Source of the DNA: an uncultured bacterium | GTDB lineage: Bacteria; Patescibacteriota; Patescibacteriia; Patescibacteriales; UBA12465 | Direction: 5' to 3' | Assembly: GCA_937983635.1 (NCBI GenBank) | Contig: CALJZR010000051.1 | Coordinates: 1 to 15,706, forward strand | Length of the DNA: 15,706 nt | Part shown: positions 7,513-14,808 of the stretch, piece after piece | Position numbering within the stretch: position 1 is the first letter of the stretch | How the letters are laid out: each line of letters starts with the position of its first letter | Translations under genes and position numbers: made by a program | The notes under the pieces: generated by a model | Databases searched by the model: none | Seen by the model: only the letters and a program-made list of their open reading frames with translations | Told to the model about the DNA's origin: nothing

Positions 7513-8346
7513 ATGCTCTTTTCCGTAATTATAATCAACTACAAGACTCAAAAACTGACCGAAAAATGCCTCGACGGTCTTTTTGCTTTAGGAGAAAAAA
7601 ATAACTTCTGGCCAAATAATTTAGAAGTAATCATCATTGATAACGCCTCCGCTGATGGCAGCGCTGAAAGCCTAAAAACTAAATATGGTGAAAAGATAAA
7701 ATTAATTGCTAATCAAAAAAACTTGGGCTTTGCCGGCGCCAACAATCAGGGGGCGGCTATTGCTCAAGGGGATTTTCTTTTCTTTCTCAACAGCGATACC
7801 ATTATCAGCACCGATGTCCTGAGCGACTGTCTCCAGCTTTTCCGCCGAGACGAAAGTCTAGGCATTATTTCCCCGCGCCTTCTCCTCCCTGACGGCAGCT
7901 ATCAACAAGCCGCTTTTGGCAATTTTCCAAAATTAAAAAAATTAATCTTTAAACGACAACAAAAAAATCTAGAGCCAAAACTTGACTCCAGCTATCTGGC
8001 GGTTGATTGGGTAAGCGGCTGCGCTTTAATGATTAAGCGGGAAGCCTTTAAGGCTTTAAAAGGCTGGGATGAAAACTTTTTTCTTTATTTCGAAGACGTT
8101 GACCTCTGTCGGCGTGCTTGGCAAAATCAATATCGTGTCGCCGTCTGCCTCTCTACCAACTTAGTGCATCTTGGCGGACAAAGCTTAGCCCCGAGCCTAG
8201 CTAAACGCCGAGTCTATTACCGCTCTCAAGATTATTATTTCCGCAAGCATCATGGCTGCGCTCAGGCCATTCTTCTTAAAATATTACGTCTGCCTTATAT
8301 TATCTTTCTCTTCTGCCAAGAGAAGATAAGAAACTTCTCTTTATGA
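7513..8346 (+). CDS. GT2 family glycosyltransferase, WbbL/rhamnosyltransferase-like
   Basis: The 277-residue product shows the WbbL-like subgroup of family 2. SVIIINYKTQKLTEKCL opens the protein, followed by IIDNASADGS (Asp43), NLGFAGANNQG (70-80), the NSD metal site (93-95), the acceptor-side motif GWDENFFLYFEDVDLCRRA (Glu194, Asp195) and VHLGGQS (His219). Proteins with this pattern are often annotated as rhamnosyltransferases, but the donor is not fixed by the motif. Here a GDP-6-deoxyhexose made by the neighbouring genes is one candidate (inference). It ends in TGA inside the start of the next gene: the ATGA at 8343-8346 overlaps by four bases, a classic coupling arrangement. Confidence 0.92.
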   Translation: MLFSVIIINYKTQKLTEKCLDGLFALGEKNNFWPNNLEVIIIDNASADGSAESLKTKYGEKIKLIANQKNLGFAGANNQGAAIAQGDFLFFLNSDTIISTDVLSDCLQLFRRDESLGIISPRLLLPDGSYQQAAFGNFPKLKKLIFKRQQKNLEPKLDSSYLAVDWVSGCALMIKREAFKALKGWDENFFLYFEDVDLCRRAWQNQYRVAVCLSTNLVHLGGQSLAPSLAKRRVYYRSQDYYFRKHHGCAQAILLKILRLPYIIFLFCQEKIRNFSL

Positions 8347-9437
8347 AAATTGCCATTAACGCCCTACCCTACACTAGCTATCAAGGTATTGAGAGTTTTC
8401 TTGCCGGCTTGCTGCATTCTTGGCCAGAGACTAAAGACGAAGTCACGGTTTTTGCCAATGAAAAATCGGCCGCCTTCCTTAAACCTCTGCCTAGCCATAT
8501 TAAGCTTGAAATAAAGAACTTCTCCAATCCTAGTCGTCTCCGTCTTTTCGTTTATCAACAATTATGCCTGCCGCAAATATTAAGAAAAGAAAAATTTGAT
8601 TTTCTCTTCTGTCCGTCTTTGGACTCACCCTGGATATTTTCTAAAAAAATTGTCGCTTTATATGATGCCGCCCCTTTTATCTTTAAAAATGAAAGCTCAC
8701 TGATAGGAAAAATGTACTGGCGCACCTGTTTATTTTTTGCTAAAAATTTTTCCCAAGAGATTATTACTATTTCCGAATTCTCTCGCCGTGAAATCAGCCA
8801 ACATTTACACATCAAAACGGAAAAAATTAAAATCATCTACGGTGGGCTACCAACACCACCAAAACAAACCCAAGAAAAAAACGAAAATTCAGCGCCAATT
8901 AATAAACCATATTTTGTTGCTATCGGCAACGCCCGAGCACGAAAAAACCTGGAAACCCTAATTAAAGCCCGCCTCGAGGCTAGTGGTAAATTCCAAGATT
9001 GCGAATTATTAATCATTGGCAAAATGGATAAAAGCATGGAAAAATTAGTAGCCATGGCTGGAGCAGGAATTAGATTTACCGGTTTTGTCGACGAACAGGA
9101 AAAATATCGCCTTTTAGGCGGCGCCCAGGCCCTAATCTTCCCCTCCTTATACGAAGGCTTCGGCATCCCGATTTTAGAGGCCCAAATTTCTAAAATACCA
9201 GTACTCTGTTCTGATATTCCTGCCTTCAGAGAAGTAGCGGCTGATTCCGTTCTCTTCTTCGATGGCAAAAATCCCGTTGATATAAATGATAAAATCAATC
9301 AACTTCTTAATCAGCCGGAGCTAGCGGCTCGTTTAGTGGTCAAAGGGGAAATAAATACTCATCGTTTTAGCTGGAAAAAATCTAGCCAACAATTAATAGA
9401 CCTTATCCACCAACATGAAAATTCTACAAATAAATAA
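8343..9437 (+). CDS. GT4 family glycosyltransferase
   Basis: This is a 364-residue GT-B enzyme. The N-terminal acceptor domain begins MKIAINALPYTSYQGIESF. The C-terminal domain has AIGNARARKNLETLIKA (193-209), then ALIFPSLYEGFGIPILEA (263-280) with the E-x7-E pair Glu271/Glu279, which in GT4 enzymes contacts the donor sugar. SDIPAFREVAADSVLFFD follows, a stretch common in mannosyltransferase-like GT4 proteins. It probably adds a mannose-type or related sugar to the growing lipid-linked glycan. It overlaps the preceding gene by four bases and the next by 23. The specificity is not determinable. Confidence 0.93.
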   Translation: MKIAINALPYTSYQGIESFLAGLLHSWPETKDEVTVFANEKSAAFLKPLPSHIKLEIKNFSNPSRLRLFVYQQLCLPQILRKEKFDFLFCPSLDSPWIFSKKIVALYDAAPFIFKNESSLIGKMYWRTCLFFAKNFSQEIITISEFSRREISQHLHIKTEKIKIIYGGLPTPPKQTQEKNENSAPINKPYFVAIGNARARKNLETLIKARLEASGKFQDCELLIIGKMDKSMEKLVAMAGAGIRFTGFVDEQEKYRLLGGAQALIFPSLYEGFGIPILEAQISKIPVLCSDIPAFREVAADSVLFFDGKNPVDINDKINQLLNQPELAARLVVKGEINTHRFSWKKSSQQLIDLIHQHENSTNK

Positions 9438-10515
9438 ATTATACTATCCAGTAATCGGCGGCATTGAAACGGTGGTCCAAAATATCGCCGAAGGATTTAG
9501 TAAGCAGACTGGCGACGAAACGGCGGTCTTAGCCTGCCAAGAAAAAGGCGGCCGAAGCGAAGAAATAATCAACGGCGTTAAAGTCTATCGGGCCGCTTCT
9601 TTAGGAAAGACCTTAGGCATGCCCTTGTCTTTAGATTTTTTCCGACTCAGCCGCCGTCTCTGTCCCCAATATGACCGCATCATTATCCACTATCCCTTCC
9701 CCTTAGCCGCTCTAATCTGCCCCTTCATTCCCAAGCATAAATTAATTATTTATTATCACGCCGATATCGTTCGCCAAAAAATTAGTAATTTTTTAGTAAT
9801 GCCTTTAATAAAAGCTAGTCTAAAAAGAACTAAACTAATCCTTACCAGTGGCAATAATATTATCAAATACTCCCCCCTGCTCACACAATTTAACAATAAA
9901 TGTCGAGCAGTGCCTTTTGGTATTAATATTAACTACAAACTAGAAGACCAGGCCGAGGCGCAATTAATCAAAAAAAAATACAGTCCTAATAACACTCTAA
10001 TTCTTACCGTTGGCCGCCTGGTCTACTACAAAGGTTTAAACTACGCAATCAAAGCGATGACAAAAGTGGAGGCTAAATTACTAGTTATTGGCACCGGACC
10101 CGAAGAAAAAAGCTTGCGCCGATTGATTAAAGATAATAATTTGGGAAATAAAGTGACGATTATTAAGCCCCAGACTCGCCTCCAACCCTTTTTCTTAGCG
10201 GCTGACATTTTCCTCTTCCCCTCCACCGCCAAAAGTGAAGCCTTCGGTTTGGTCCAGCTAGAAGCAATGGCGGCCGGTAAAGCTATAGTTAATACCTATC
10301 TCCAAACCGGCGTCGAAGAAATCGGTCAAAACGGCATTAATGGCCTTTCTGTAAAACCAGCTGATAGCGAAGCGCTGGCGCGCGCCCTCAACACTCTCAT
10401 TGCCGACCCAGAACTAAGAAATAACATGGGTGCTCGCGGCCAAGCCCGCTATCAACAATATTACACCCTCACCCATTTCCGTCAGCGCTTGCGAGATGTT
10501 TTAAATAATAACTAA
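9415..10515 (+). CDS. GT4 family glycosyltransferase
   Basis: This 366-residue GT-B protein starts with MKILQINKLYYPVIGGIETVV, a textbook GT4 N-terminus with its glycine loop at 15-16. That supports the ATG at 9415 even though it lies 23 bases inside the previous gene. Further motifs are IIYYHADIVRQK (111-122), the donor-domain start VGRLVYYKGLNYAIKAM (199-215) and SEAFGLVQLEAMAAGKAIV, with the E-x7-E pair Glu275/Glu283. It is the last gene of the + strand block; the bidirectional terminator follows after 22 bases. It probably acts on the same lipid-linked glycan as the GT4 before it. The two share only family-level features, so they look like distinct enzymes and not a recent duplication. 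Confidence 0.93.
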   Translation: MKILQINKLYYPVIGGIETVVQNIAEGFSKQTGDETAVLACQEKGGRSEEIINGVKVYRAASLGKTLGMPLSLDFFRLSRRLCPQYDRIIIHYPFPLAALICPFIPKHKLIIYYHADIVRQKISNFLVMPLIKASLKRTKLILTSGNNIIKYSPLLTQFNNKCRAVPFGININYKLEDQAEAQLIKKKYSPNNTLILTVGRLVYYKGLNYAIKAMTKVEAKLLVIGTGPEEKSLRRLIKDNNLGNKVTIIKPQTRLQPFFLAADIFLFPSTAKSEAFGLVQLEAMAAGKAIVNTYLQTGVEEIGQNGINGLSVKPADSEALARALNTLIADPELRNNMGARGQARYQQYYTLTHFRQRLRDVLNNN

Positions 10516-10532
10516 ATATTTTAAACAAATAT

Positions 10533-10564
10533 AAAAAGGCCGACTTTAATAGTCGGCCTTTTTT
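10533..10564. terminator. Bidirectional intrinsic terminator between convergent operons
   Basis: An eight-base perfect stem GGCCGACT (10538-10545) and AGTCGGCC (10551-10558) with a TTAAT loop is followed by six T on the + strand and preceded by five A, which become T on the - strand. It lies between the ends of the + strand glycosyltransferase block (10515) and the - strand flippase gene (10587), so it can serve both. Confidence 0.92.
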
Positions 10565-10586
10565 CAACAAAATAATAAGACTAAAA

Positions 10587-11888
10587 TTAAATCTTCTTCT
10601 TGCTCAGCTGAAAACATAAAAAAATAATAGTCGGCACCAGAAGATAAGAAATCAAGGTTGACCAAGCGGCGCCGATAATGCCGAAGCGAGGAATAAATAA
10701 AAAATTTAAGCCAATATTGAAAATCATGCCGGCAAAATTACTTAGAAAAATAAGCTGTAAGCGATCTTCAACTATCAACTGCTGATAAAGAGCCCAATTT
10801 AAGAATAAACCAACACTTGACCAGGCATAAACCCGCAAAACTGACACCGCCGGCAAATATTCGCCGCCGAATAGACCAACTACTAAATAATGAGACAGGA
10901 TGACAGTAACAAGAGCAATCACCAGCGATAAAGCCAACATAAAAACAAAAAAATGGGACAAACGTCGCTGATAAATATTAATATCAGTTTTTTTAGCATT
11001 TAAAATTGCCGGAAAAAGAGAGGCGGCAATAATACCTGGCACAAAATACCAAACCTCAACGAATTTAACAGCTACTGCATATAAACCCACTTCAACCGTA
11101 CCCAAAATTTGGCCAATCATCACCTGATCAATCCTTAGAAGAATAAAAGAAACAGCGGCCGATAGCATCAATAGCCAAGAAGTTGATACAATCTTTCTAG
11201 CTAAAGACCAATGAAGGCGCCAAGCACCTAAGCGGTAGCCCCGGCAGCGATAAATCAATAACAATAATAAGGATTGCCAGCCAGCATCCAATGTAAAAAT
11301 CAGCATTAGCCACCACAAGTTTGCCCCCGAGATAATAAAAATAATTTTAAGGATACTGCTAAGCAAGCCCGCTCCGACCTGAGCCCAGACATTATTTTTT
11401 GCTTCCACTCGAGACTGAAAAAAGGAACTGACTACGTTTAAAGCTTGAAAAATAAAACTAGCGGTAAAAGTAATAATTAAAATTCGGTTAAAAGGATTTT
11501 GCTCAACAACGAAAGTAGTGATAATAGTAATAATAATTGCCAAGAAAGCCCCCAGTAATTTAAGAATGAAACTGGTTCCCAATAACTCATCTTTCTGCTC
11601 CGGAGTTTTCACTAATTCTCTAGTCAGAATACTATCGACACCAAAGCTGGCAATAAAACCAAAGAGACCGGCAAAAGCTAGGGCATAATTAAGAGTGCCA
11701 TAATCATCCGGACCAAGATAACGCGCCACCCAAGCGCCAATAAAAAAAGATAAAACTAAAGCAAAAATTTGGCCCGCCAACATCCAGCCAGTATTAAAAA
11801 AATAACGCTTAAAACCATCATGTTCCCAAAGCCAGCGATAAGAAACGGGGGTAATTTTGGTCATTAATTTTAACAACTTATTAAGCAT
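10587..11888 (-). CDS. Wzx-type polysaccharide flippase (MATE/MOP superfamily)
   Basis: This 433-residue protein is highly hydrophobic, with roughly a dozen membrane segments. Its N-terminal signature, WVARYLGPDDYGTLNYALAF followed by GVDSILTREL, is characteristic of the oligosaccharide flippase family (Wzx/RfbX). It should move the undecaprenyl-diphosphate-linked glycan from the cytosolic to the outer face of the membrane. It is co-transcribed with the dehydrogenase-like gene upstream (gap of 14 bases, 11889-11902). The short first segment, before YFFNTGWMLAGQI, is basic and cytosolic. No Shine-Dalgarno sequence is seen. It is the only exporter visible in this window, so it probably serves the glycan made by the convergent + strand block. 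A Wzy polymerase is not seen here. Confidence 0.92.
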   Translation of the reverse strand: MLNKLLKLMTKITPVSYRWLWEHDGFKRYFFNTGWMLAGQIFALVLSFFIGAWVARYLGPDDYGTLNYALAFAGLFGFIASFGVDSILTRELVKTPEQKDELLGTSFILKLLGAFLAIIITIITTFVVEQNPFNRILIITFTASFIFQALNVVSSFFQSRVEAKNNVWAQVGAGLLSSILKIIFIISGANLWWLMLIFTLDAGWQSLLLLLIYRCRGYRLGAWRLHWSLARKIVSTSWLLMLSAAVSFILLRIDQVMIGQILGTVEVGLYAVAVKFVEVWYFVPGIIAASLFPAILNAKKTDINIYQRRLSHFFVFMLALSLVIALVTVILSHYLVVGLFGGEYLPAVSVLRVYAWSSVGLFLNWALYQQLIVEDRLQLIFLSNFAGMIFNIGLNFLFIPRFGIIGAAWSTLISYLLVPTIIFLCFQLSKKKI

Positions 11889-11902
11889 GAAAATAAAAAG
11901 GA

Positions 11903-12766
11903 TTAACTTTGGCCATAAACGCTAGCGATAATTTCCGCATCTTTACCGCTAGCATTTAAAAGGCTAAGATTTTTAGCTTCCGCGGACGCCAAGAAATCAA
12001 TGCTCGCTAAATCTAATTCACAATCACGGGCATAGTTTAAAAAAGCAGCAAAATCTTTGACAAAACAATGCCCGCCCGCACCGCGGCCACTCTGAATATT
12101 AGTACCGGAAGCGTGCACCGGATCAAGGTGGCTGGCACCAATCCGAGGATCGGCCGCCATTCCCGCTTTAATATTTTCCCAATTACTGCCCTCTTTAGCA
12201 GCTAAATCATAAAGGATGTTAGCATAAATAACTTTTAAAAATAAAAAGCAGTTAGCCGCATATTTAACTAACTCTGCCTCTTTGGCGCGGCAAGCCAAGC
12301 GTAATGGGGCTGGGGGCAACAGGTCCAAAATTTCTTCGGCCTTAGCTCGATAAATAGCATCGTCAACCGGATAGCCGACAATATTACGACTAGGATGAGC
12401 CGCATCCCAAGCGGCCGTTTTTTCAGTCAGAAATTCCGGACTATGAAAAATAAAGCGATCAGGATATTTTGCTTGCAGGGCCGCGCAGGTGCCGGGGAGA
12501 ATAGTAGATTTGATGACGGCAGTCTTCCCGGGGCCGACTAAATCTAAGACTTCTTCTAAAATAGCGGAACTAAAACCTTGGGGAGTGGTGGGTGTAGGTA
12601 CGGCAATAAAAACAAAGTCGCAGCTAGCAATCTTTTCACGATTAGCAAGATAAGGCTCTTCCTGGGAATAACGTATAACCGTAAAACCGCGCGCCTCAAA
12701 ATCATCAGCATAATTTTTGCCGATAAAACCTTGGCCGATAAAACCAATTAAAGGTAAATTGGACAT
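11903..12766 (-). CDS. Short UDP-glucose/GDP-mannose dehydrogenase family protein lacking the C-terminal domain
   Basis: At 287 residues this is well short of the usual 390-450. The NAD-binding loop GFIGQGFIG (8-16) is followed by VPTPT, KSTILPGT (86-93), SPEFLTE (109-115), the central helix ELVKYAAN (165-172, with Lys168 and Asn172) and the catalytic Cys234 in GAGGHCFVKD. The family oxidises the C6 alcohol of a nucleotide sugar to a uronic acid in two NAD-dependent steps. The third domain, which completes the nucleotide-sugar site in classical members, is absent. The next gene begins 14 bases on, so no remnant exists. The motif is mixed: GGHC as in the WecC/WbpA group, F-x-KD as in Ugd/AlgD. 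The substrate is therefore uncertain. It is the first gene of a two-gene operon with the flippase. Confidence 0.85.
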   Translation of the reverse strand: MSNLPLIGFIGQGFIGKNYADDFEARGFTVIRYSQEEPYLANREKIASCDFVFIAVPTPTTPQGFSSAILEEVLDLVGPGKTAVIKSTILPGTCAALQAKYPDRFIFHSPEFLTEKTAAWDAAHPSRNIVGYPVDDAIYRAKAEEILDLLPPAPLRLACRAKEAELVKYAANCFLFLKVIYANILYDLAAKEGSNWENIKAGMAADPRIGASHLDPVHASGTNIQSGRGAGGHCFVKDFAAFLNYARDCELDLASIDFLASAEAKNLSLLNASGKDAEIIASVYGQS

Positions 12767-12810
12767 AAAAAAACAATAATCTTAAATAAAATCAAAGTAA
12801 TCCTAATAAT

Positions 12811-12839
12811 ATTATAGTCGTTATCAAGCGGTCGGGCAA
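12811..12839 (-). promoter_or_regulatory. Sigma70-type promoter for the dehydrogenase-flippase operon
   Basis: On the - strand, TTGCCC (12834-12839) is followed after exactly 17 bases by TATAAT (12811-12816), a perfect -10 box with a 4/6 -35 box. Transcription would start near 12804, leaving about 38 bases of AT-rich leader without a Shine-Dalgarno sequence. It sits between the typA terminator and the gene at 12766. Confidence 0.7.
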
Positions 12840-12855
12840 TATGTTGACATGATAC

Positions 12856-12881
12856 AAAAAAGCCGTTATTAACGGCTTTTT
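12856..12881 (-). terminator. Intrinsic terminator after typA
   Basis: A seven-base stem AGCCGTT (12861-12867) and AACGGCT (12871-12877) with a three-base loop is flanked by A on the left and T on the right. Read on the - strand it ends in a run of T, 17-40 bases after the typA stop. The symmetry would also allow + strand termination, but no + strand gene needs it. Confidence 0.85.
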
Positions 12882-12897
12882 ATTTCTGTTGATAATT

Positions 12898-14694
12898 TTA
12901 AGCACTCTTGGCTCTTTTCGCTCTTTGACGGTCAACTTCAGTCAGATGCTGTTTACGTAAACGGACATTCTGAGGAGTAATCTCTAAATATTCATCCGCA
13001 TTCATAACACCTAGGCCAAGCTCTATCGTCAAGGGGACGGGCGGAGTGAGTTGAATCGCTTCATCGGAACCAGAGGCGCGGACATTAGTTAACTGCTTGC
13101 CCTTGATTGGATTAACCGCTAAATCATTACCCTTAGCCACATTGCCAATAACCATACCTTCATAAACTTCCGTATTAGGAGCGATATAAAGGACGCCCCG
13201 CTCTTGTAAATTCCAGAGGGCAAAGGCTAAAGCTTTGCCGGTAATCATAGAAACCATGGAACCTAAGTCATTCTTATCAATCTCACCGGCATAGGGCTGA
13301 AAGCCCAATACTTGGGCGCAAAGAATGCCTTCGCCGCGAGTATCAACGATAAACTCGTTACGATAACCGAGCAAACCGCGAGTAGGCATAGCAAAAGTAA
13401 GGCGAGATTGGCTGTTATGGGTTTTAAAATTAGTCATCTGGCCGCGGCGCTTGGAAACTTTTTCAATAACCACGCCTGACAGGCTTTCCGGAACGTCAAT
13501 CGTCACTTCTTCAAAAGGCTCAACCTTAACACCCTCCTCCTCTTTAATAATTACTTGCGGCTGAGAAACCTGCAATTCATAGCCTTCACGGCGCAGATTC
13601 TCTAAAAGAATAGCAATATGTAACTCGCCCCGTCCGAAGACCCGATAATAATTAGTTTCCGAAAAATCAATCTTGAGGCCGACATTCACTTCTAATTCTT
13701 TTTCTAAGCGCTCTTTCAGCTGGCGATTAGTCACAAACTTACCTTCGCGGCCGGCAAAGGGAGAATTGTTAATTAAAAAATTTAAAGCAATGGTCGGCTC
13801 ATCAATTTTAATCGCAGGCAAAGCTGGTTGATCAGCACTCTCAGCAATAGTCTCGCCAATATAAATATCGGCTAGGCCGGCCACCATCACGATGTCGCCC
13901 GCCTCAGCTTCCGTCACCTCTTGGCGGCCAACACCTTTAAAAGTAAAAATCTTGGTAATCTTACGGGCTCTAGTCTGACCGTCAAGATTTTCAACAAAAA
14001 CATTCTGAGCGGCCTTAATTTTGCCCTCATAAACTCGACAAATGGCACAACGACCTAAAAAATTATCATAAGCCAAATTAAAGGGCTGAGCTAACAAAGG
14101 CTTAGCTAAAGCTTCCGCCGAAGAAGCAGGGACGACGTGAGTTAAAATCAAATCTAAGAGCGGGCTAAGGTTATCAGACTCATCCGTTAGTTCTCTCTTG
14201 GCAATTCCCTGTTTCGAGGCGGCATAAATTACCGGAAAATCTAACTGTTCGTCGCTAGCGCCTAAATCTAAAAACAATTCATAAACCATTTCTACTACTT
14301 CCGCCGGTCGAGCCGCCGGCTTATCAATCTTATTAATAACAACGATTGGCTTAAGTCCTAATTCTAAAGATTTCTTAAGAACAAACTTAGTTTGCGGCAT
14401 TGGTCCCTCCTGAGCGTCAACAAGCAACAAAACACAATCGATAGAACGCAAAATACGCTCTACCTCGGAACTAAAATCGGCGTGACCCGGGGTGTCAACA
14501 ATGTTAACCTTGGTATCTTTATAAAAGACGGAGGTATTTTTAGAATAAATAGTGATTCCCCGCTCTTTTTCCAAAGCGTTACTGTCCATACTCACCTCAT
14601 CTCCGGACATACCAGTTTGGCGCATCAAAGCATCGGTCAAAGTAGTTTTACCGTGATCAACGTGAGCAATAATGGCGATATTTCTAATTTCCAT
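12898..14694 (-). CDS. typA: Ribosome-associated translational GTPase BipA/TypA
   Basis: All five GTPase motifs are present: HVDHGKTT (G1, from residue 11), RGITI (G2), DTPGHAD (G3, 67-73), NKID (G4, 121-124) and AASK (G5). They are followed by an EF-Tu-like beta-barrel, an EF-G-like domain V with FGRGELHIAILLENLRREGYE, and the BipA-specific C-terminal domain with GEGILCAQVLG and NVRLRKQHLTE. The length of 598 residues is normal. BipA binds the ribosome and supports large-subunit assembly and growth at low temperature or under stress in bacteria where it has been studied. The gene is single, with its own promoter, leader hairpin and terminator, and looks functionally unrelated to the polysaccharide genes. 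Its start codon follows a leader without a Shine-Dalgarno sequence. Confidence 0.98.
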   Translation of the reverse strand: MEIRNIAIIAHVDHGKTTLTDALMRQTGMSGDEVSMDSNALEKERGITIYSKNTSVFYKDTKVNIVDTPGHADFSSEVERILRSIDCVLLLVDAQEGPMPQTKFVLKKSLELGLKPIVVINKIDKPAARPAEVVEMVYELFLDLGASDEQLDFPVIYAASKQGIAKRELTDESDNLSPLLDLILTHVVPASSAEALAKPLLAQPFNLAYDNFLGRCAICRVYEGKIKAAQNVFVENLDGQTRARKITKIFTFKGVGRQEVTEAEAGDIVMVAGLADIYIGETIAESADQPALPAIKIDEPTIALNFLINNSPFAGREGKFVTNRQLKERLEKELEVNVGLKIDFSETNYYRVFGRGELHIAILLENLRREGYELQVSQPQVIIKEEEGVKVEPFEEVTIDVPESLSGVVIEKVSKRRGQMTNFKTHNSQSRLTFAMPTRGLLGYRNEFIVDTRGEGILCAQVLGFQPYAGEIDKNDLGSMVSMITGKALAFALWNLQERGVLYIAPNTEVYEGMVIGNVAKGNDLAVNPIKGKQLTNVRASGSDEAIQLTPPVPLTIELGLGVMNADEYLEITPQNVRLRKQHLTEVDRQRAKRAKSA

Positions 14695-14722
14695 AGATAA
14701 TAGTTAATTACAGGCTTTTAAA

Positions 14723-14752
14723 GCAAAAATTACGCCACGGGCGTAATTTTGC
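14723..14752 (-). promoter_or_regulatory. Hairpin in the typA 5' leader
   Basis: GCAAAAATTACGCC (14723-14736) pairs with GGCGTAATTTTGC (14740-14752): thirteen base pairs with one bulged A and a three-base loop. Read on the - strand it lies downstream of the promoter at 14764-14792 and ends about 28 bases before the typA ATG. No strong run of T follows it, so it is a poor terminator. It may be a leader RNA structure or an operator palindrome. Function unknown. Confidence 0.55.
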
Positions 14753-14763
14753 CTCACTTCTTG

Positions 14764-14792
14764 ATAATAATTGTTTTTTCAAAAATAGTCAA
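14764..14792 (-). promoter_or_regulatory. Sigma70-type promoter for typA
   Basis: On the - strand, TTGACT (14787-14792) is separated by 17 bases from TATTAT (14764-14769), 5/6 matches in each box. Transcription would start near 14757, giving a leader of about 62 bases that includes the hairpin. It lies just after the stop of the upstream vWA gene, so typA need not rely on read-through. Confidence 0.7.
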
Positions 14793-14808
14793 ATATAACA
14801 ATAATTCT

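Noticed and set aside
8344..8346. Recoding of TGA, as in some reduced lineages
   Set aside because: TGA here ends a GT2 protein of normal length and overlaps the next start as ATGA, so it acts as a stop.
8837..9298. 153-codon open frame on the - strand
   Set aside because: It is entirely antisense to a well-supported GT4 gene, has no family features, and reads as a low-complexity shadow.
12844..12849. TTGACA on the + strand as a -35 box
   Set aside because: No -10 box lies 16-18 bases downstream; that stretch is the typA terminator, and no + strand gene follows.
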